Notes: generated by a model from the letters alone, not told the origin. A stretch of DNA of 26,799 nucleotides from Candidatus Woesearchaeota archaeon (GCA_003650585.1 QMQS01000003.1:1-26799), one strand, 5' to 3'; shown: positions 1-7,645, counted from the first letter of the stretch. A program made the numbers and translations.

Positions 1-385
1 CAACAACCCAATTGCAAACATGATGAGCAAGATACTCAATGCTGAGAAAATAGGGAAGAGGGAGTGCTTATTTGCACCTATTTCAAAGAAGAGCCAAAAG
101 GTGCTGGAGTTGCTCAAGAGGGAGGGTTATATCCTTGACTTCAAGAGCATCAGCAACCAACAAGGGGGCTATTTCGTGATTAAACTGGGTGGCAAAATCA
201 ACAAGTGTGGTGCCATTTCACCAAATTTCAATGTCAAGAAGGATGGATACCAGGTTTATGAGAAACGCTTCCTACCTGCTAAGGGGTTTGGGGTGTTGCT
301 GGTCACCACAACACAAGGCATTATGACCCATATTGAAGCCCAAGAGAAAGGGCTTGGTGGGAGATTGCTTGCATATTGCTATTGA
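1..385 (+). CDS. rps8: Small ribosomal subunit protein uS8 (5' partial)
   Basis: uS8 binds the central domain of 16S rRNA during 30S assembly. The visible protein has the archaeal uS8 signatures INKCGAI, the EKRFLPA segment and the C-terminal GxxLLAYxY ending (GGRLLAYCY). The frame is open to the left edge: codons from base 2 read NNPIAN before the first in-frame ATG at 20. That matches the family N-terminus, which normally reads like DPLANALSxIxNAE. The true start therefore lies a few codons outside the window, and ATG 20 is internal. It is the first visible gene of the spc-type operon and is followed after 2 nt by uL6. Identification is secure; only the N-terminus is missing. Confidence 0.95.
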   Translation, partial: NNPIANMMSKILNAEKIGKRECLFAPISKKSQKVLELLKREGYILDFKSISNQQGGYFVIKLGGKINKCGAISPNFNVKKDGYQVYEKRFLPAKGFGVLLVTTTQGIMTHIEAQEKGLGGRLLAYCY

Positions 386-387
386 AA

Positions 388-942
388 ATGAGGATAACCA
401 AAGACAACACAGTGGAAATAGAAATCCCAGAAGGGGTTGAGTTTTCATTAGATGGACATACAATCATTGCAAAGGGCCCAAAGGGCGAGACAAAGCGAAA
501 TATATATGACCCAGACATCTCAGTGGAGCTTGCTCAGGGCAAGGTTGTGCTCAAACCCAAGCGGCTAAAAAAACCACAGAAGAAGAGGATGGGTACAATT
601 GCAGCCCATATTAAGAACATGATTAAGGGTGTCACACAAGGCATACTCTACAAACTAAAGATATGCTCAGGGCACTTTCCAATGAGCGTTCAGGTACGCG
701 GACAGGAGTTTGTTGTTTCGAATTTCATTGGTGAGAAATTCCCGCGAGTGCTCAAGCTGAAGTATGATGATGTGAAAGTGGAGGTGAACGGCGACATAGT
801 TGAAGTGAGCGGAGTGGACAAGGAGCGTGTGGCACAAACCGCTGCAGATATCGAGATGCTTTTGAAGAGGACAGAGTACGACAAGAGGATATACCAAGAT
901 GGGATTTACATAATCGAGAAGGACGGCAAACCAGTAAAATGA
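388..942 (+). CDS. rpl6: Large ribosomal subunit protein uL6
   Basis: uL6 is a two-domain 50S protein near the factor-binding site and sarcin-ricin loop. The 184-residue product has two alpha/beta repeats. The first includes GHTIIAKGPKGETKR and the second FIGEKFPRVLKLKYDDV, followed by an archaeal-type ending YDKRIYQDGIYIIEKDGKPVK. I chose ATG 388 (MRITKDN) over the upstream in-frame TTG at 376, because 376 lies inside uS8 and 388 gives the expected family N-terminus. It follows uS8 by 2 nt and overlaps eL32 by 4 nt (ATGA), which fits translational coupling. Length is typical for archaeal uL6. Confidence 0.97.
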   Translation: MRITKDNTVEIEIPEGVEFSLDGHTIIAKGPKGETKRNIYDPDISVELAQGKVVLKPKRLKKPQKKRMGTIAAHIKNMIKGVTQGILYKLKICSGHFPMSVQVRGQEFVVSNFIGEKFPRVLKLKYDDVKVEVNGDIVEVSGVDKERVAQTAADIEMLLKRTEYDKRIYQDGIYIIEKDGKPVK

Positions 943-1496
943 ACCCGAGCAAATTGACAGAACTGAGAAAACAGTTGAAGAGCAGGATACCCAAGTTTCG
1001 AAGGCAGAACCTTGGGTTGAAGAAGCGACTGAAGCCAGTCTGGAGAAGACCACGCGGTGTGCAATCAAAACTTAGATTGAAGAAGAAATCCCGTGGTTAT
1101 CTGGTTTCAATAGGGTATAAACTCCCCGAAGCAGTGAGGGGTATGATAGATGAGGGGCTTGTGCCTGTGAGAATAGCAAACCTGAGCAAGTTGGAGGAAC
1201 TGGATAATAAGAGCCATTGTGTTTTGTTGGACGGAAGATTGGGATTAAAGAAGAAACTATTGATAATGGAAGCCGCTTTGAAGAAGGGCTTTAAGATACT
1301 CAACTACAAGGACCCAGAGGGTTATGTTAAACAAAAGAGAGAAGAGCTCGAAGCAAAGAAGAAAGAAACAAAAGAGAAGAAGGAGAAGAAAAAGCCCACA
1401 AAGAAGACAATTGATGAGAAGCTTGAGAAAAGCATAGAGGATAAAAAGAAGCTCGAAAAATTCGAGAAGGATAAGGTGCTTACCAAGAGGCAGTAA
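939..1496 (+). CDS. rpl32e: Large ribosomal subunit protein eL32 with charged C-terminal tail
   Basis: eL32 is an archaeal/eukaryotic 50S protein. Core signatures are PKFRRQN near residue 18, WRRPRGVQSKLR at 35-46, and an IGY...VRG segment around 58-68. The usual HPSG motif after VRG is absent; residues 69-73 read M-I-D-E-G. The core ends near residue 130. Residues 131-185 are almost entirely Lys, Glu, Arg and Thr, giving a lineage-specific highly charged tail. The start ATG overlaps the uL6 stop (ATGA at 939-942), and eL19 begins 2 nt after the stop. Order uL6-eL32-eL19-uL18 is standard for archaeal spc operons. Confidence 0.94.
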   Translation: MNPSKLTELRKQLKSRIPKFRRQNLGLKKRLKPVWRRPRGVQSKLRLKKKSRGYLVSIGYKLPEAVRGMIDEGLVPVRIANLSKLEELDNKSHCVLLDGRLGLKKKLLIMEAALKKGFKILNYKDPEGYVKQKREELEAKKKETKEKKEKKKPTKKTIDEKLEKSIEDKKKLEKFEKDKVLTKRQ

Positions 1497-1498
1497 AG

Positions 1499-1960
1499 AT
1501 GGAACTCAAAACCCAAAGGAGGATTGCTGCAGAGGTATTGAAATGCTCCCAGAAGAGGGTCTACTTTAGCCCAGAGCACCTTTCAGAGATAAAAGAGGCA
1601 ATCACCAAGCAGGACATACGGGAGCTCATCAATGCGAACATAATACAGAAACTGCCAAAGAGAGGCGTTTCTAGGTTTCATGCTAGGAAGATTTTGGTTC
1701 AAAAGAGAAAGGGACGCAGGCGTGGGCAGGGCTCAAGGAAAGGCACAAAGCTTGCGAGATTACCAAAGAAAGAGGCATGGATGAGCAAGATTAGATGCCA
1801 GCGTGCCTTCCTCAAAAAACTCAAACACAAGGGCTTGCTGAGTACGCAAGCATACACCTCACTCTATCGCAAGGCAAAGGGTGGTTTCTTCAGAAGCCTC
1901 AACCACCTCAAGTACTATATCAAAGAGCGAAATCTGATTCAAAATGCCAAGAAAGATTAA
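1499..1960 (+). CDS. rpl19e: Large ribosomal subunit protein eL19
   Basis: eL19 is an archaeal/eukaryotic protein of the large subunit; in known ribosomes it contributes to intersubunit contacts. The 153-residue product has the family pattern: an N-terminal helical part beginning MELKTQRRIAAEVLKC, then the basic GRRRGQGSRKGTK segment near residues 77-90, then W-x-x-K-I-R and an arginine/lysine-rich C-terminal helix. It starts 2 nt after eL32. Its last 17 nt overlap the start of uL18 in another frame. Length is typical. Confidence 0.96.
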   Translation: MELKTQRRIAAEVLKCSQKRVYFSPEHLSEIKEAITKQDIRELINANIIQKLPKRGVSRFHARKILVQKRKGRRRGQGSRKGTKLARLPKKEAWMSKIRCQRAFLKKLKHKGLLSTQAYTSLYRKAKGGFFRSLNHLKYYIKERNLIQNAKKD

Positions 1961-2501
1961 GGTCTTAGGGATGAAACGGAAGCGAGAACACAAGACCAAT
2001 TACTACAAGCGTCTAAAGTTGCTTAAGGGTAGGAGGACGAGGTTGGTGGTTAGGGTGTTCTCCAGAAGCATACTAGGACAGTTTGTTGATTATGCTCCCA
2101 AAGGCGACAAGGTGATTGTTGGGGTTAACTCAATATCATTGAGGGATTTGGGTTGGCAGTACAATTGTTGTAACCTCCCGTCAGCATACCTCGCAGGGTT
2201 GATGCTTGGTAAAAAGGGACTGGAAAAGGGAGTGAAGGATGCGATCCTTGACATGGGCTTCCACAGGTCTGTGCCTGGGTCGCGTGTGTTCGCTTTTGTG
2301 AAAGGGGTTATCGATGCAGGTGTGAGCGTGCCTATATCAGAAGAGATGCTACCCAAGGATTCGAGGTTGAGGGGCGAGCACATTGCAGGTTATCTAAAGT
2401 CAGCACCAAAAGCCCAGTTTACTCGCTACAAAAAACTCAAGAAGATGGATATTGTTAAGGATTTTGAGACTGTAAAGGGCAAGATTTTGGATGGAAAATG
2501 A
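1944..2501 (+). CDS. rpl18: Large ribosomal subunit protein uL18
   Basis: uL18 binds 5S rRNA in the central protuberance. The sequence shows the archaeal form: a basic N-terminus (MKRKREHKTNYYKRLKLLKG), RLVVRVFSRSILGQFVDY, then the alpha/beta core with AYLAGLMLGKKGLEKG and the later RGEHIAGY. I preferred ATG 1944 over ATG 1971. The nine extra residues align with the usual archaeal N-terminus that precedes the RRRRExKT-like segment, at the cost of a 17-nt overlap with eL19. The 3' end overlaps the uS5 start by 4 nt (ATGA). The start is moderately certain and the identity is secure. Confidence 0.94.
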   Translation: MPRKIKVLGMKRKREHKTNYYKRLKLLKGRRTRLVVRVFSRSILGQFVDYAPKGDKVIVGVNSISLRDLGWQYNCCNLPSAYLAGLMLGKKGLEKGVKDAILDMGFHRSVPGSRVFAFVKGVIDAGVSVPISEEMLPKDSRLRGEHIAGYLKSAPKAQFTRYKKLKKMDIVKDFETVKGKILDGK

Positions 2502-3376
2502 AACAGGATAAAGAAGAAAAGGAGCAGGCACCTGCAGAAGCAAGTGAAGAGGAGCTTGCCGAGGTTGTGGAACCAGAGGCATTGGAATTAAAGGAAGAGG
2601 AGGTTGTACCAGAGGTAACCAAATTGACAGAGGCACTCGAAGAATGGAAACCAAAAACCCTGCTTGGTAAGAGGGTGAGAAGCGGCGAGATAACCAGTAT
2701 TGATGAGGTGTTGGCAAGCCCACACAAACTACTCGAGCCAGAGATAGTTGACATGTTGTTGCCAAATCTCGAGGTAGAGTTGTTGCTTATAGGTCAAGCC
2801 AAGGGTAAGTTTGGTGGGGGTCAGCGTAGGATATTCAAGCAAACCCAAAAGAAGACTGCTGAGGGAAATGTGCCCAGTTTTGCTACCATGGCAGCAGTGG
2901 GTAACAAGGACGGCTATGTGGGGCTTGGTATGGCAAGCAGTAAAGAGACTGTGCCTGCCAGGAACAAGGCAATACGCCTAGCAAAACTCAACATAATAAA
3001 GGTGTTGCGCGGGTGTGGCTCATGGGAATGTGGCTGCGGTACCCCACACTCCATTCCGTTTAAAGTAACTGGGAAATGCGGTTCGGTAGAGATTACGCTC
3101 ATACCTGCGCCAAAGGGTACTGGTTTGTGTGTTGAGAGGGAGTGCCAAAAATTATTGAGACTGGCAGGGATAAGGGATGTGTGGTCTCAAACAAAGGGTC
3201 AGACAAAGACCAAGACCAACCTAATCAAGGCCTGCTTTGATGCACTCTCAAAACTGCTTGAATGCAAGATTCCTGAGAAGACTAGAGCAACGCTAAGCAT
3301 AGTTGAGGGTGCCACACAAAGAGTAGAGCAAAACACAAGTGATGTTGAAAATGACAGAAAAAAAGCATCAAGCTGA
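2498..3376 (+). CDS. rps5: Small ribosomal subunit protein uS5 with acidic N-terminal extension
   Basis: uS5 shapes the mRNA entry and decoding region of the 30S subunit. The recognisable core starts near residue 48 (EEWKPKTLLGKRV). It contains the archaeal segment CGSWECGCGTPHSIPF and the dsRNA-binding-like and S5 C-terminal folds (PKGTGLCVE, LAGIRDVWSQTKG). Residues 1-47 form a Glu/Ala/Pro-rich acidic extension, and the C-terminus also carries a polar tail, so at 292 residues the protein is longer than the roughly 210-240 usual in archaea. Its ATG overlaps the uL18 stop (ATGA at 2498). The uL30 frame begins inside its 3' end. Confidence 0.95.
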   Translation: MKQDKEEKEQAPAEASEEELAEVVEPEALELKEEEVVPEVTKLTEALEEWKPKTLLGKRVRSGEITSIDEVLASPHKLLEPEIVDMLLPNLEVELLLIGQAKGKFGGGQRRIFKQTQKKTAEGNVPSFATMAAVGNKDGYVGLGMASSKETVPARNKAIRLAKLNIIKVLRGCGSWECGCGTPHSIPFKVTGKCGSVEITLIPAPKGTGLCVERECQKLLRLAGIRDVWSQTKGQTKTKTNLIKACFDALSKLLECKIPEKTRATLSIVEGATQRVEQNTSDVENDRKKASS

Positions 3377-3794
3377 TAATAAGCCAGAGTATGTTGCTGT
3401 AATCAGGTTGAGGAGTGCAATAAATGCCAGTTCAAAGGTTAAGCACATCCTCACACGCTTGAAACTCAAGAGACGCCTGACTATGGCGGTTTATAAGAAC
3501 ACCCCTGACATACTCGGGCAACTCAAGGAGGTTAAGGACTATGTGACCTTTGGCGAGATTGATACAGAGACGCTTGAGAAGGTTATTGAGAAGCGGGGTA
3601 AGCAGGTCCAACCCCAAGAAGGCAGGGAGAGGGGGTTGCTCAAAATCAAGGGCAAATACTACAGCAATGTTATTGGGTTACACCCCCCGAGAGGTGGTTT
3701 TGAGAGGGGTGGGATTAAAAAACCAATAACCCAAGGTGGTGCCCTTGGTTATAGGGGCGATAAGATAAAGGAGCTAATAATGAGGATGCTTTGA
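3351..3794 (+). CDS. rpl30: Large ribosomal subunit protein uL30
   Basis: uL30 is a small 50S protein. Archaeal forms are longer than bacterial ones, and this 147-residue product fits. Core features are AVIRLRSAINASSKVKHIL, L-K-R-R-L-T-M-A-V-Y, and the C-terminal segment LHPPRGGFERGGIKKP. The GGALGYRGDKI ending is characteristic of archaeal uL30. Three in-frame starts (GTG 3339, ATG 3342, ATG 3351) all overlap the end of uS5. I chose ATG 3351 because it gives the shortest overlap (26 nt), but no clear Shine-Dalgarno site decides this. uL15 follows after 4 nt. Confidence 0.93.
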   Translation: MTEKKHQADNKPEYVAVIRLRSAINASSKVKHILTRLKLKRRLTMAVYKNTPDILGQLKEVKDYVTFGEIDTETLEKVIEKRGKQVQPQEGRERGLLKIKGKYYSNVIGLHPPRGGFERGGIKKPITQGGALGYRGDKIKELIMRML

Positions 3795-3798
3795 GAAA

Positions 3799-4341
3799 AT
3801 GGGGTTCCACAAAAGAAAGAAGAGCAGTAGGATGCGTGGCTCAGGTAGCCATGGTTATGGTGCCAAAAAGAAGCATCGTGGCTCGGGCCATCGTGGCGGT
3901 GTGGGTAGAGCAGGCACAGGTAAGAGGGCCGACTCCAAAAAGCCCAGTATATGGAAAGAGCGTTATTTTGGCAAGCAAGGGTTCAAAAGGAAGAACGCCA
4001 TACAGATAAGGGCAATAAACATTGATGATATAAACAAAAAGCTCGAGAGATTCACAGAGGGGGTAAAACAAACCAAGGATGGCTGGGAAATCGATTTGGG
4101 ACAACTTGGTTATCAGAAACTCCTAGGTAGAGGTAAGCCGGTAGGGGTTTATTTCATTAAGGTGGATTACGCCTCTAGAAAAGCCATCGAGAAGATAGAA
4201 GCCAAGGGTGGCAAGGTGAATGTTTCAACGAATTTTGACAGAGGCGCTGTAGAAGAGCCCAAACAAAAGACCGAAGAAACAGAGGAGCAACAAGAGCCTA
4301 AGGAGAAAAAAGAACCAAAAAAATCCGAGGGCAAGGGATAA
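3799..4341 (+). CDS. rpl15: Large ribosomal subunit protein uL15 with charged C-terminal tail
   Basis: uL15 is a 50S assembly protein. The N-terminus has the archaeal glycine/histidine/lysine-rich extended loop (RKKSSRMRGSGSHGYGAKKK, GSGHRGGVGRAGTGKRADSKK). The globular core contains LGYQKLLGRGKPVGVYFIKVDYASRKAIEKIEAKGG. Residues from about 149 to 180 form a Lys/Glu/Gln/Pro tail without an obvious fold, a third example of charged extensions in this operon. The stop overlaps the secY start (TAATG at 4339-4343), suggesting coupling between the last ribosomal gene and the translocon gene. Confidence 0.95.
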   Translation: MGFHKRKKSSRMRGSGSHGYGAKKKHRGSGHRGGVGRAGTGKRADSKKPSIWKERYFGKQGFKRKNAIQIRAINIDDINKKLERFTEGVKQTKDGWEIDLGQLGYQKLLGRGKPVGVYFIKVDYASRKAIEKIEAKGGKVNVSTNFDRGAVEEPKQKTEETEEQQEPKEKKEPKKSEGKG

Positions 4342-5729
4342 TGGCAGGGGAATCCTCACTTGTAATGAAACTGGCTTCTTATCTGCCAGAGGTTGAGCCA
4401 CCAAAACAGAAACGGCTCTCATTTAAAGAAAAGCTAAAATGGACAGGCATAGTGCTTGGACTTTTCTTTATTTTGGGCATGATACCCCTATACGGGCTCG
4501 GCCCTAATTACCTCGAGCAATTCGAGTATCTCTCAATCATTCTTGGTGCAAAGTTTGGTTCATTAATAAGCTTGGGTATTGGGCCCATAGTGACTGCCTC
4601 AATAGTCTTGCAACTATTGCAGGGCTCTGGCATACTCAAGATTGACCTGAACACCAAAGAGGGCAAGCAATACTTTCAGGGCTTGCAAAAATTGCTCACA
4701 ATATTCTTCGTCGTGTTTGAGTCAATAGTATATGTGATGATGGGCGGGCTGCGACCAGCCCCTGGCATGAGCCCTTGGGTTTTAGTAATACAGCTGTGCA
4801 TGGGTGGGTTCTTCATAATGTTGATGGATGAGGTTGTTAGCAAGTGGGGATTTGGTTCAGGTGTCGGCTTGTTCATTGCTGCGGGTGTGTCAAAGACAAT
4901 AGCCATTAGTGCATTCTCATGGTTGCCTGGCACAGTAGCAGGTGTAGGACAATACGCATCTGGTGCAGTGCCACGCCTCTTCCAAGCCCTTAGGGCAGCA
5001 GACCCAATCACTGCCGGCTTGGCACTAGCAGCCATACTTGCAACCCTGGCAGTCTTCCTGATAGCGGTTTATGCCCAGGCAATGAAGATTGAAATCCCGC
5101 TATCATTCGGGAGGATTAGGGGCCATGGGGTGCGCTGGCCACTCTCGTTCCTCTACACAAGCAACATCCCTGTCATACTTGTGGCTGCTCTCTTGGCAAA
5201 CATACAGTTATGGGCGAGGTTGCTGGAGAGAGCAAATATACCTATTTTGGGCACATTTGATGCAGCCGGTAGGGCTGCCTCTGGATTTGTGTTTTGGGTT
5301 TCCTCACCAAACATCATTGGGAGTGTAATCAAGGGTAGCCTGACACCAGTGCAGATATGGCAGGCCCTGGCTTACATGGGCTTTATGATTACAGGTGCAG
5401 TTATATTCTCCCTTTTCTGGATGAAGACCTCTGGGCTTGACCCCAAGTCACAGGCAGAGAGGATTATGGCTTCAGGGTTGCAGGTGCCTGGGTTTAGAAA
5501 GGACAGGAGGGTGCTCGAGAGGTTACTGGGGAGGTACATACTGCCGCTCACTGTTATGGGTGCAATAACTGTCGGGTTTCTTGCTGCACTGGCAGACCTC
5601 ACAGGGGCTTTGTCTAGGGGCACAGGAATACTCCTAACTGTGATGATAATCTATCGCTTGTACGAGGACATAACAAGGCAGCACTTGATGGACATGAACC
5701 CATTGCTGAGGAGGTTTGTAAAGCAATAA
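4341..5729 (+). CDS. secY: Preprotein translocase subunit SecY
   Basis: SecY is the channel subunit of the Sec translocon (with SecE and Sec-beta), moving proteins across or into the cytoplasmic membrane. The 462-residue product has the length and about ten hydrophobic segments expected. Visible signatures include the first membrane helix after EKLKWTGIVLGLFFILGMIPLYG, the GIGPIVTASIVLQLLQGSGIL segment of TM2, and the cytoplasmic loop with IPLSFGRIRGHG and SFLYTSNIPVI. The C-terminal part contains the RIMASGLQVPGFRKDRR loop and ends with YEDITRQ. It sits at the classic position after uL15 and is followed 1 nt later by a YidC/EMC3-type insertase gene, so both membrane-insertion routes are encoded together. 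Confidence 0.97.
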   Translation: MAGESSLVMKLASYLPEVEPPKQKRLSFKEKLKWTGIVLGLFFILGMIPLYGLGPNYLEQFEYLSIILGAKFGSLISLGIGPIVTASIVLQLLQGSGILKIDLNTKEGKQYFQGLQKLLTIFFVVFESIVYVMMGGLRPAPGMSPWVLVIQLCMGGFFIMLMDEVVSKWGFGSGVGLFIAAGVSKTIAISAFSWLPGTVAGVGQYASGAVPRLFQALRAADPITAGLALAAILATLAVFLIAVYAQAMKIEIPLSFGRIRGHGVRWPLSFLYTSNIPVILVAALLANIQLWARLLERANIPILGTFDAAGRAASGFVFWVSSPNIIGSVIKGSLTPVQIWQALAYMGFMITGAVIFSLFWMKTSGLDPKSQAERIMASGLQVPGFRKDRRVLERLLGRYILPLTVMGAITVGFLAALADLTGALSRGTGILLTVMIIYRLYEDITRQHLMDMNPLLRRFVKQ

Positions 5730-5730
5730 A

Positions 5731-6519
5731 ATGGTGTTGAGGGTTGGCTTTTTGGACTCTGTACTCAACCCAATACTGCTACCCTTGCTCCGCTTGGGTC
5801 CTATGTTTGCCATCCTGGTAATAAGTTTTCTACTCACAGTGATAACTACTGTAATCTACAAGTATGTGACCAATCAGAAGCTACTCAAGGGATTGAAAGA
5901 GGAACTCAAGGCACTTCAAAAGGAAATGAAGGCGCTCAAAGACAAGCCAGAGAAGATAATGAAAAAGCAGAAGCAACTCATGTCCAAAAACATGGAGTAT
6001 ATGAGGCATTCAATGAGAGCCACGCTTGTTACTATAATACCTGTAATCATAGTGTTTGGATGGATGAACGCCCACCTTGCTTACGAGCCGCTGGTTGAGG
6101 GTGAACCGTTCAATATTACGCTTATGCTATCATCCGCACCAACAAACCCACCAGAGGTTGACTTGCCACAGGGCATAAAACTCTTAGAGGGGTATCCAAA
6201 GAGGGGTGACAACACAGTGCTATATAGCTTTGTGGCTGATGCAGGGAGCTATGTGGCACCGCCAATAAGGTTTGCCTATAATGGCGCAGAGTGCGAGGTG
6301 CCAGTAATTGTCATTGAAAATGGCGGGGTGCCTGAGTATGCCACACCCATTGTGGAGTGTAAGGCAGGCGATATTATAAGAGCAAAGGTCTCTAACAAGC
6401 CAGTAAAGCCACTTGGTAACATAAGCATATTTGGTTGGAGACCTGGTTGGTTCGGTACCTATATCATACTCTCTATACTATTCAGCATGCTAATAAGGAA
6501 ACTGCTCAAGGTTTATTGA
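5731..6519 (+). CDS. DUF106/EMC3-type (YidC/Oxa1 superfamily) membrane insertase with large extracytoplasmic domain
   Basis: Archaeal DUF106 proteins belong to the Oxa1/YidC/EMC3 superfamily and help insert membrane proteins, often next to SecY as here. Residues 24-46 form a membrane helix. Residues 47-97 are a Lys/Glu-rich helical hairpin (coiled-coil-like, with KKQKQLMSKNMEYMRHSMRATL), the conserved cytosolic part. Residues 98-118 are the second membrane helix and 241-258 the third. Between the last two lies a predicted extracytoplasmic beta-rich stretch of about 120 residues (119-238), rich in Pro, Val and Thr and containing two cysteines. It is unusually large beside the compact three-helix core. 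Start ATG 5731 lies 1 nt after the secY stop. Confidence 0.87.
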   Translation: MVLRVGFLDSVLNPILLPLLRLGPMFAILVISFLLTVITTVIYKYVTNQKLLKGLKEELKALQKEMKALKDKPEKIMKKQKQLMSKNMEYMRHSMRATLVTIIPVIIVFGWMNAHLAYEPLVEGEPFNITLMLSSAPTNPPEVDLPQGIKLLEGYPKRGDNTVLYSFVADAGSYVAPPIRFAYNGAECEVPVIVIENGGVPEYATPIVECKAGDIIRAKVSNKPVKPLGNISIFGWRPGWFGTYIILSILFSMLIRKLLKVY

Positions 6520-6525
6520 GTAAGG

Positions 6526-6534
6526 TTTTTAAAT
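6526..6534 (+). promoter_or_regulatory. TATA-like promoter of eL34-eL14
   Basis: TTTTTAAAT lies in the 36-nt gap after the insertase gene. The TTTAAA core is centred 25.5 nt before the eL34 ATG, which fits an archaeal TATA box and a leaderless transcript. Confidence 0.7.
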
Positions 6535-6555
6535 CAAATCCAATCACTGGTTAAA

Positions 6556-6831
6556 ATGCCACAAGGCAATAAACGCTCAAAAACATTTAGAAAGAGAACA
6601 CTTCGCACACCAGGTGGTAGGTTGGTTGTGCACCACTCAAAGCGCAAACACAAGAAGCTTGTGTGTGCCAAGTGTGGGAGGCCCTTGTTAGGGGTTCCCC
6701 GTTCAGATTCATTGAGCAAGAACAAGATAAAGAAATCAGAGAGGAATCCAAAGCGCCCTTACGGGGGCGTGCTCTGCTCTGTCTGCTCAAGAGAGCAAAT
6801 TAAACTGGAGAAGGGTGTTGAGAATGTTTGA
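6556..6831 (+). CDS. rpl34e: Large ribosomal subunit protein eL34
   Basis: eL34 is an archaeal/eukaryotic 50S protein. The 91-residue product has the family N-terminus (KRSKTFRKRTLRTPGGRLVVH) and a four-cysteine zinc-binding arrangement at C37-x-x-C40 and C74-x-x-C77, with the linking CGRPLLGVPR and NPKRPYGGVLC segments. It begins a separate transcription unit with its own TATA-like box and probably a leaderless mRNA. Its end overlaps the eL14 start by 8 nt. In many archaea kinase or SecY-region genes separate eL34 and eL14; here they are directly joined. Confidence 0.95.
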   Translation: MPQGNKRSKTFRKRTLRTPGGRLVVHHSKRKHKKLVCAKCGRPLLGVPRSDSLSKNKIKKSERNPKRPYGGVLCSVCSREQIKLEKGVENV

Positions 6832-7243
6832 AGTGGGTAGGGTTTGTGTTAAAATTGCAGGTAGAGACGCGAATAACTATTGCGTTGTTGTAAAGAAGTT
6901 GGATGATAATTATGTTATAATAGAGGGGAATGTTAGGAGGCGCAAGTGTAACATCAAGCACCTCCACCCACAGAAGAAGAAACTGGATATAAAGGAGGAT
7001 GCCACTTACAAAGAGGTGGCTGCGGCGTTTAAGAAGGCAGGCATCCCAGTTAAAGAGAAGCGTGGGTTTAAGTGGAAGAAAGAGGCAGCGGCTCCAAAAG
7101 AGAAGGCACCTCGTGAAGAGAAACCGGTTGAGAAGCCCAAGCCAAAGAAACAAACCGAGAAGAAACCAGTCGAAAAGAAAGCAAAATCAACAAAGCAAAA
7201 ACCAAAGAAAACAACCAAAGCAACCAAGAAGACCAAGAAATAA
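6824..7243 (+). CDS. rpl14e: Large ribosomal subunit protein eL14 with lysine-rich tail
   Basis: eL14 is a KOW/SH3-like archaeal 50S protein. The core (residues 1-84) begins MFEVGRVCVKIAGRDAN and contains NYVIIEGNVRRRKCNIKHLHP. Residues 85-139 are a low-complexity Lys/Pro/Ala/Glu/Thr tail resembling histone H1 tails in composition, making the protein about 50 residues longer than typical archaeal eL14. I chose ATG 6824 because MFEVGR matches the family start; it overlaps the eL34 stop by 8 nt. The gene ends 1 nt before the convergent iscU stop, so no spacer is left for a separate terminator. Confidence 0.92.
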   Translation: MFEVGRVCVKIAGRDANNYCVVVKKLDDNYVIIEGNVRRRKCNIKHLHPQKKKLDIKEDATYKEVAAAFKKAGIPVKEKRGFKWKKEAAAPKEKAPREEKPVEKPKPKKQTEKKPVEKKAKSTKQKPKKTTKATKKTKK

Positions 7244-7244
7244 G

Positions 7245-7640
7245 TTAGGTTGTTTTGTCTTGCTCTTTCTCTCTTTTTTTCTTGTAGTTCATTATAGCTG
7301 CCCTAAGCCCATCAGCAGCCAGGTTTGAGCAATGCATCTTTATTGGGGGCAAACCCTCCAACGACTCTGCCACATCATCCCTCGTGATTTTCATTGCCTC
7401 TTCCAATGTCTTCCCCTTTGCCAACTCTGTCACCATTGAGCTGGTGGCAATTGCAGCAGCACACCCCATTGTCTCGAACCCTATGTCCACAATCCTGTTC
7501 TCTTTGACCTTGATGTAGATGTACATGACATCACCACACACTGGATTGCCCACCTTACCCACAGCATCATACTCCTTTGGCTTGCCCATGTTGCGTGGGT
7601 GCGTGAAGTGCTCCATGACCTTCTTTGAATACATTGGCAT
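7245..7640 (-). CDS. iscU: Iron-sulfur cluster scaffold IscU (NifU N-terminal type)
   Basis: IscU assembles a transient Fe-S cluster using sulfur from cysteine desulfurase and passes it to apoproteins. All expected ligands are visible: C35 in GNPVCGD with D37, C60 in MGCAAAIATSS, and H103-C104 in KMHCSNLA. A basic low-complexity end follows (KKKREKEQDKTT). The frame could start at GTG 7649, but AGGTGAT lies 4 nt before ATG 7640, so I chose ATG 7640 (131 residues). It is the last gene of the ArsR-TtuA-IscS-IscU unit and directly follows iscS. It may supply the cluster used by the TtuA-like thiolase. Confidence 0.95.
   Translation of the reverse strand: MPMYSKKVMEHFTHPRNMGKPKEYDAVGKVGNPVCGDVMYIYIKVKENRIVDIGFETMGCAAAIATSSMVTELAKGKTLEEAMKITRDDVAESLEGLPPIKMHCSNLAADGLRAAIMNYKKKREKEQDKTT
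7249..7284 (+). terminator. T-rich termination tract inside the iscU 3' end
   Basis: Reading rightward past the eL14 stop, the DNA is rich in T runs, including seven consecutive T at about 7274-7280. Archaeal RNA polymerase terminates on such tracts. The T-rich sequence is the complement of the lysine-rich IscU C-terminus codons. No strong hairpin was seen. Confidence 0.45.
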
Positions 7641-7645
7641 CTTTA

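Noticed and set aside
20..385. uS8 start at ATG 20
   Set aside because: Upstream codons 2-19 encode NNPIAN, matching the conserved family N-terminus, so the gene begins outside the window.
3791..4009. A 72-codon plus-strand frame overlapping uL15
   Set aside because: uL15 is unmistakable in the other frame; the extra frame gives no known protein.
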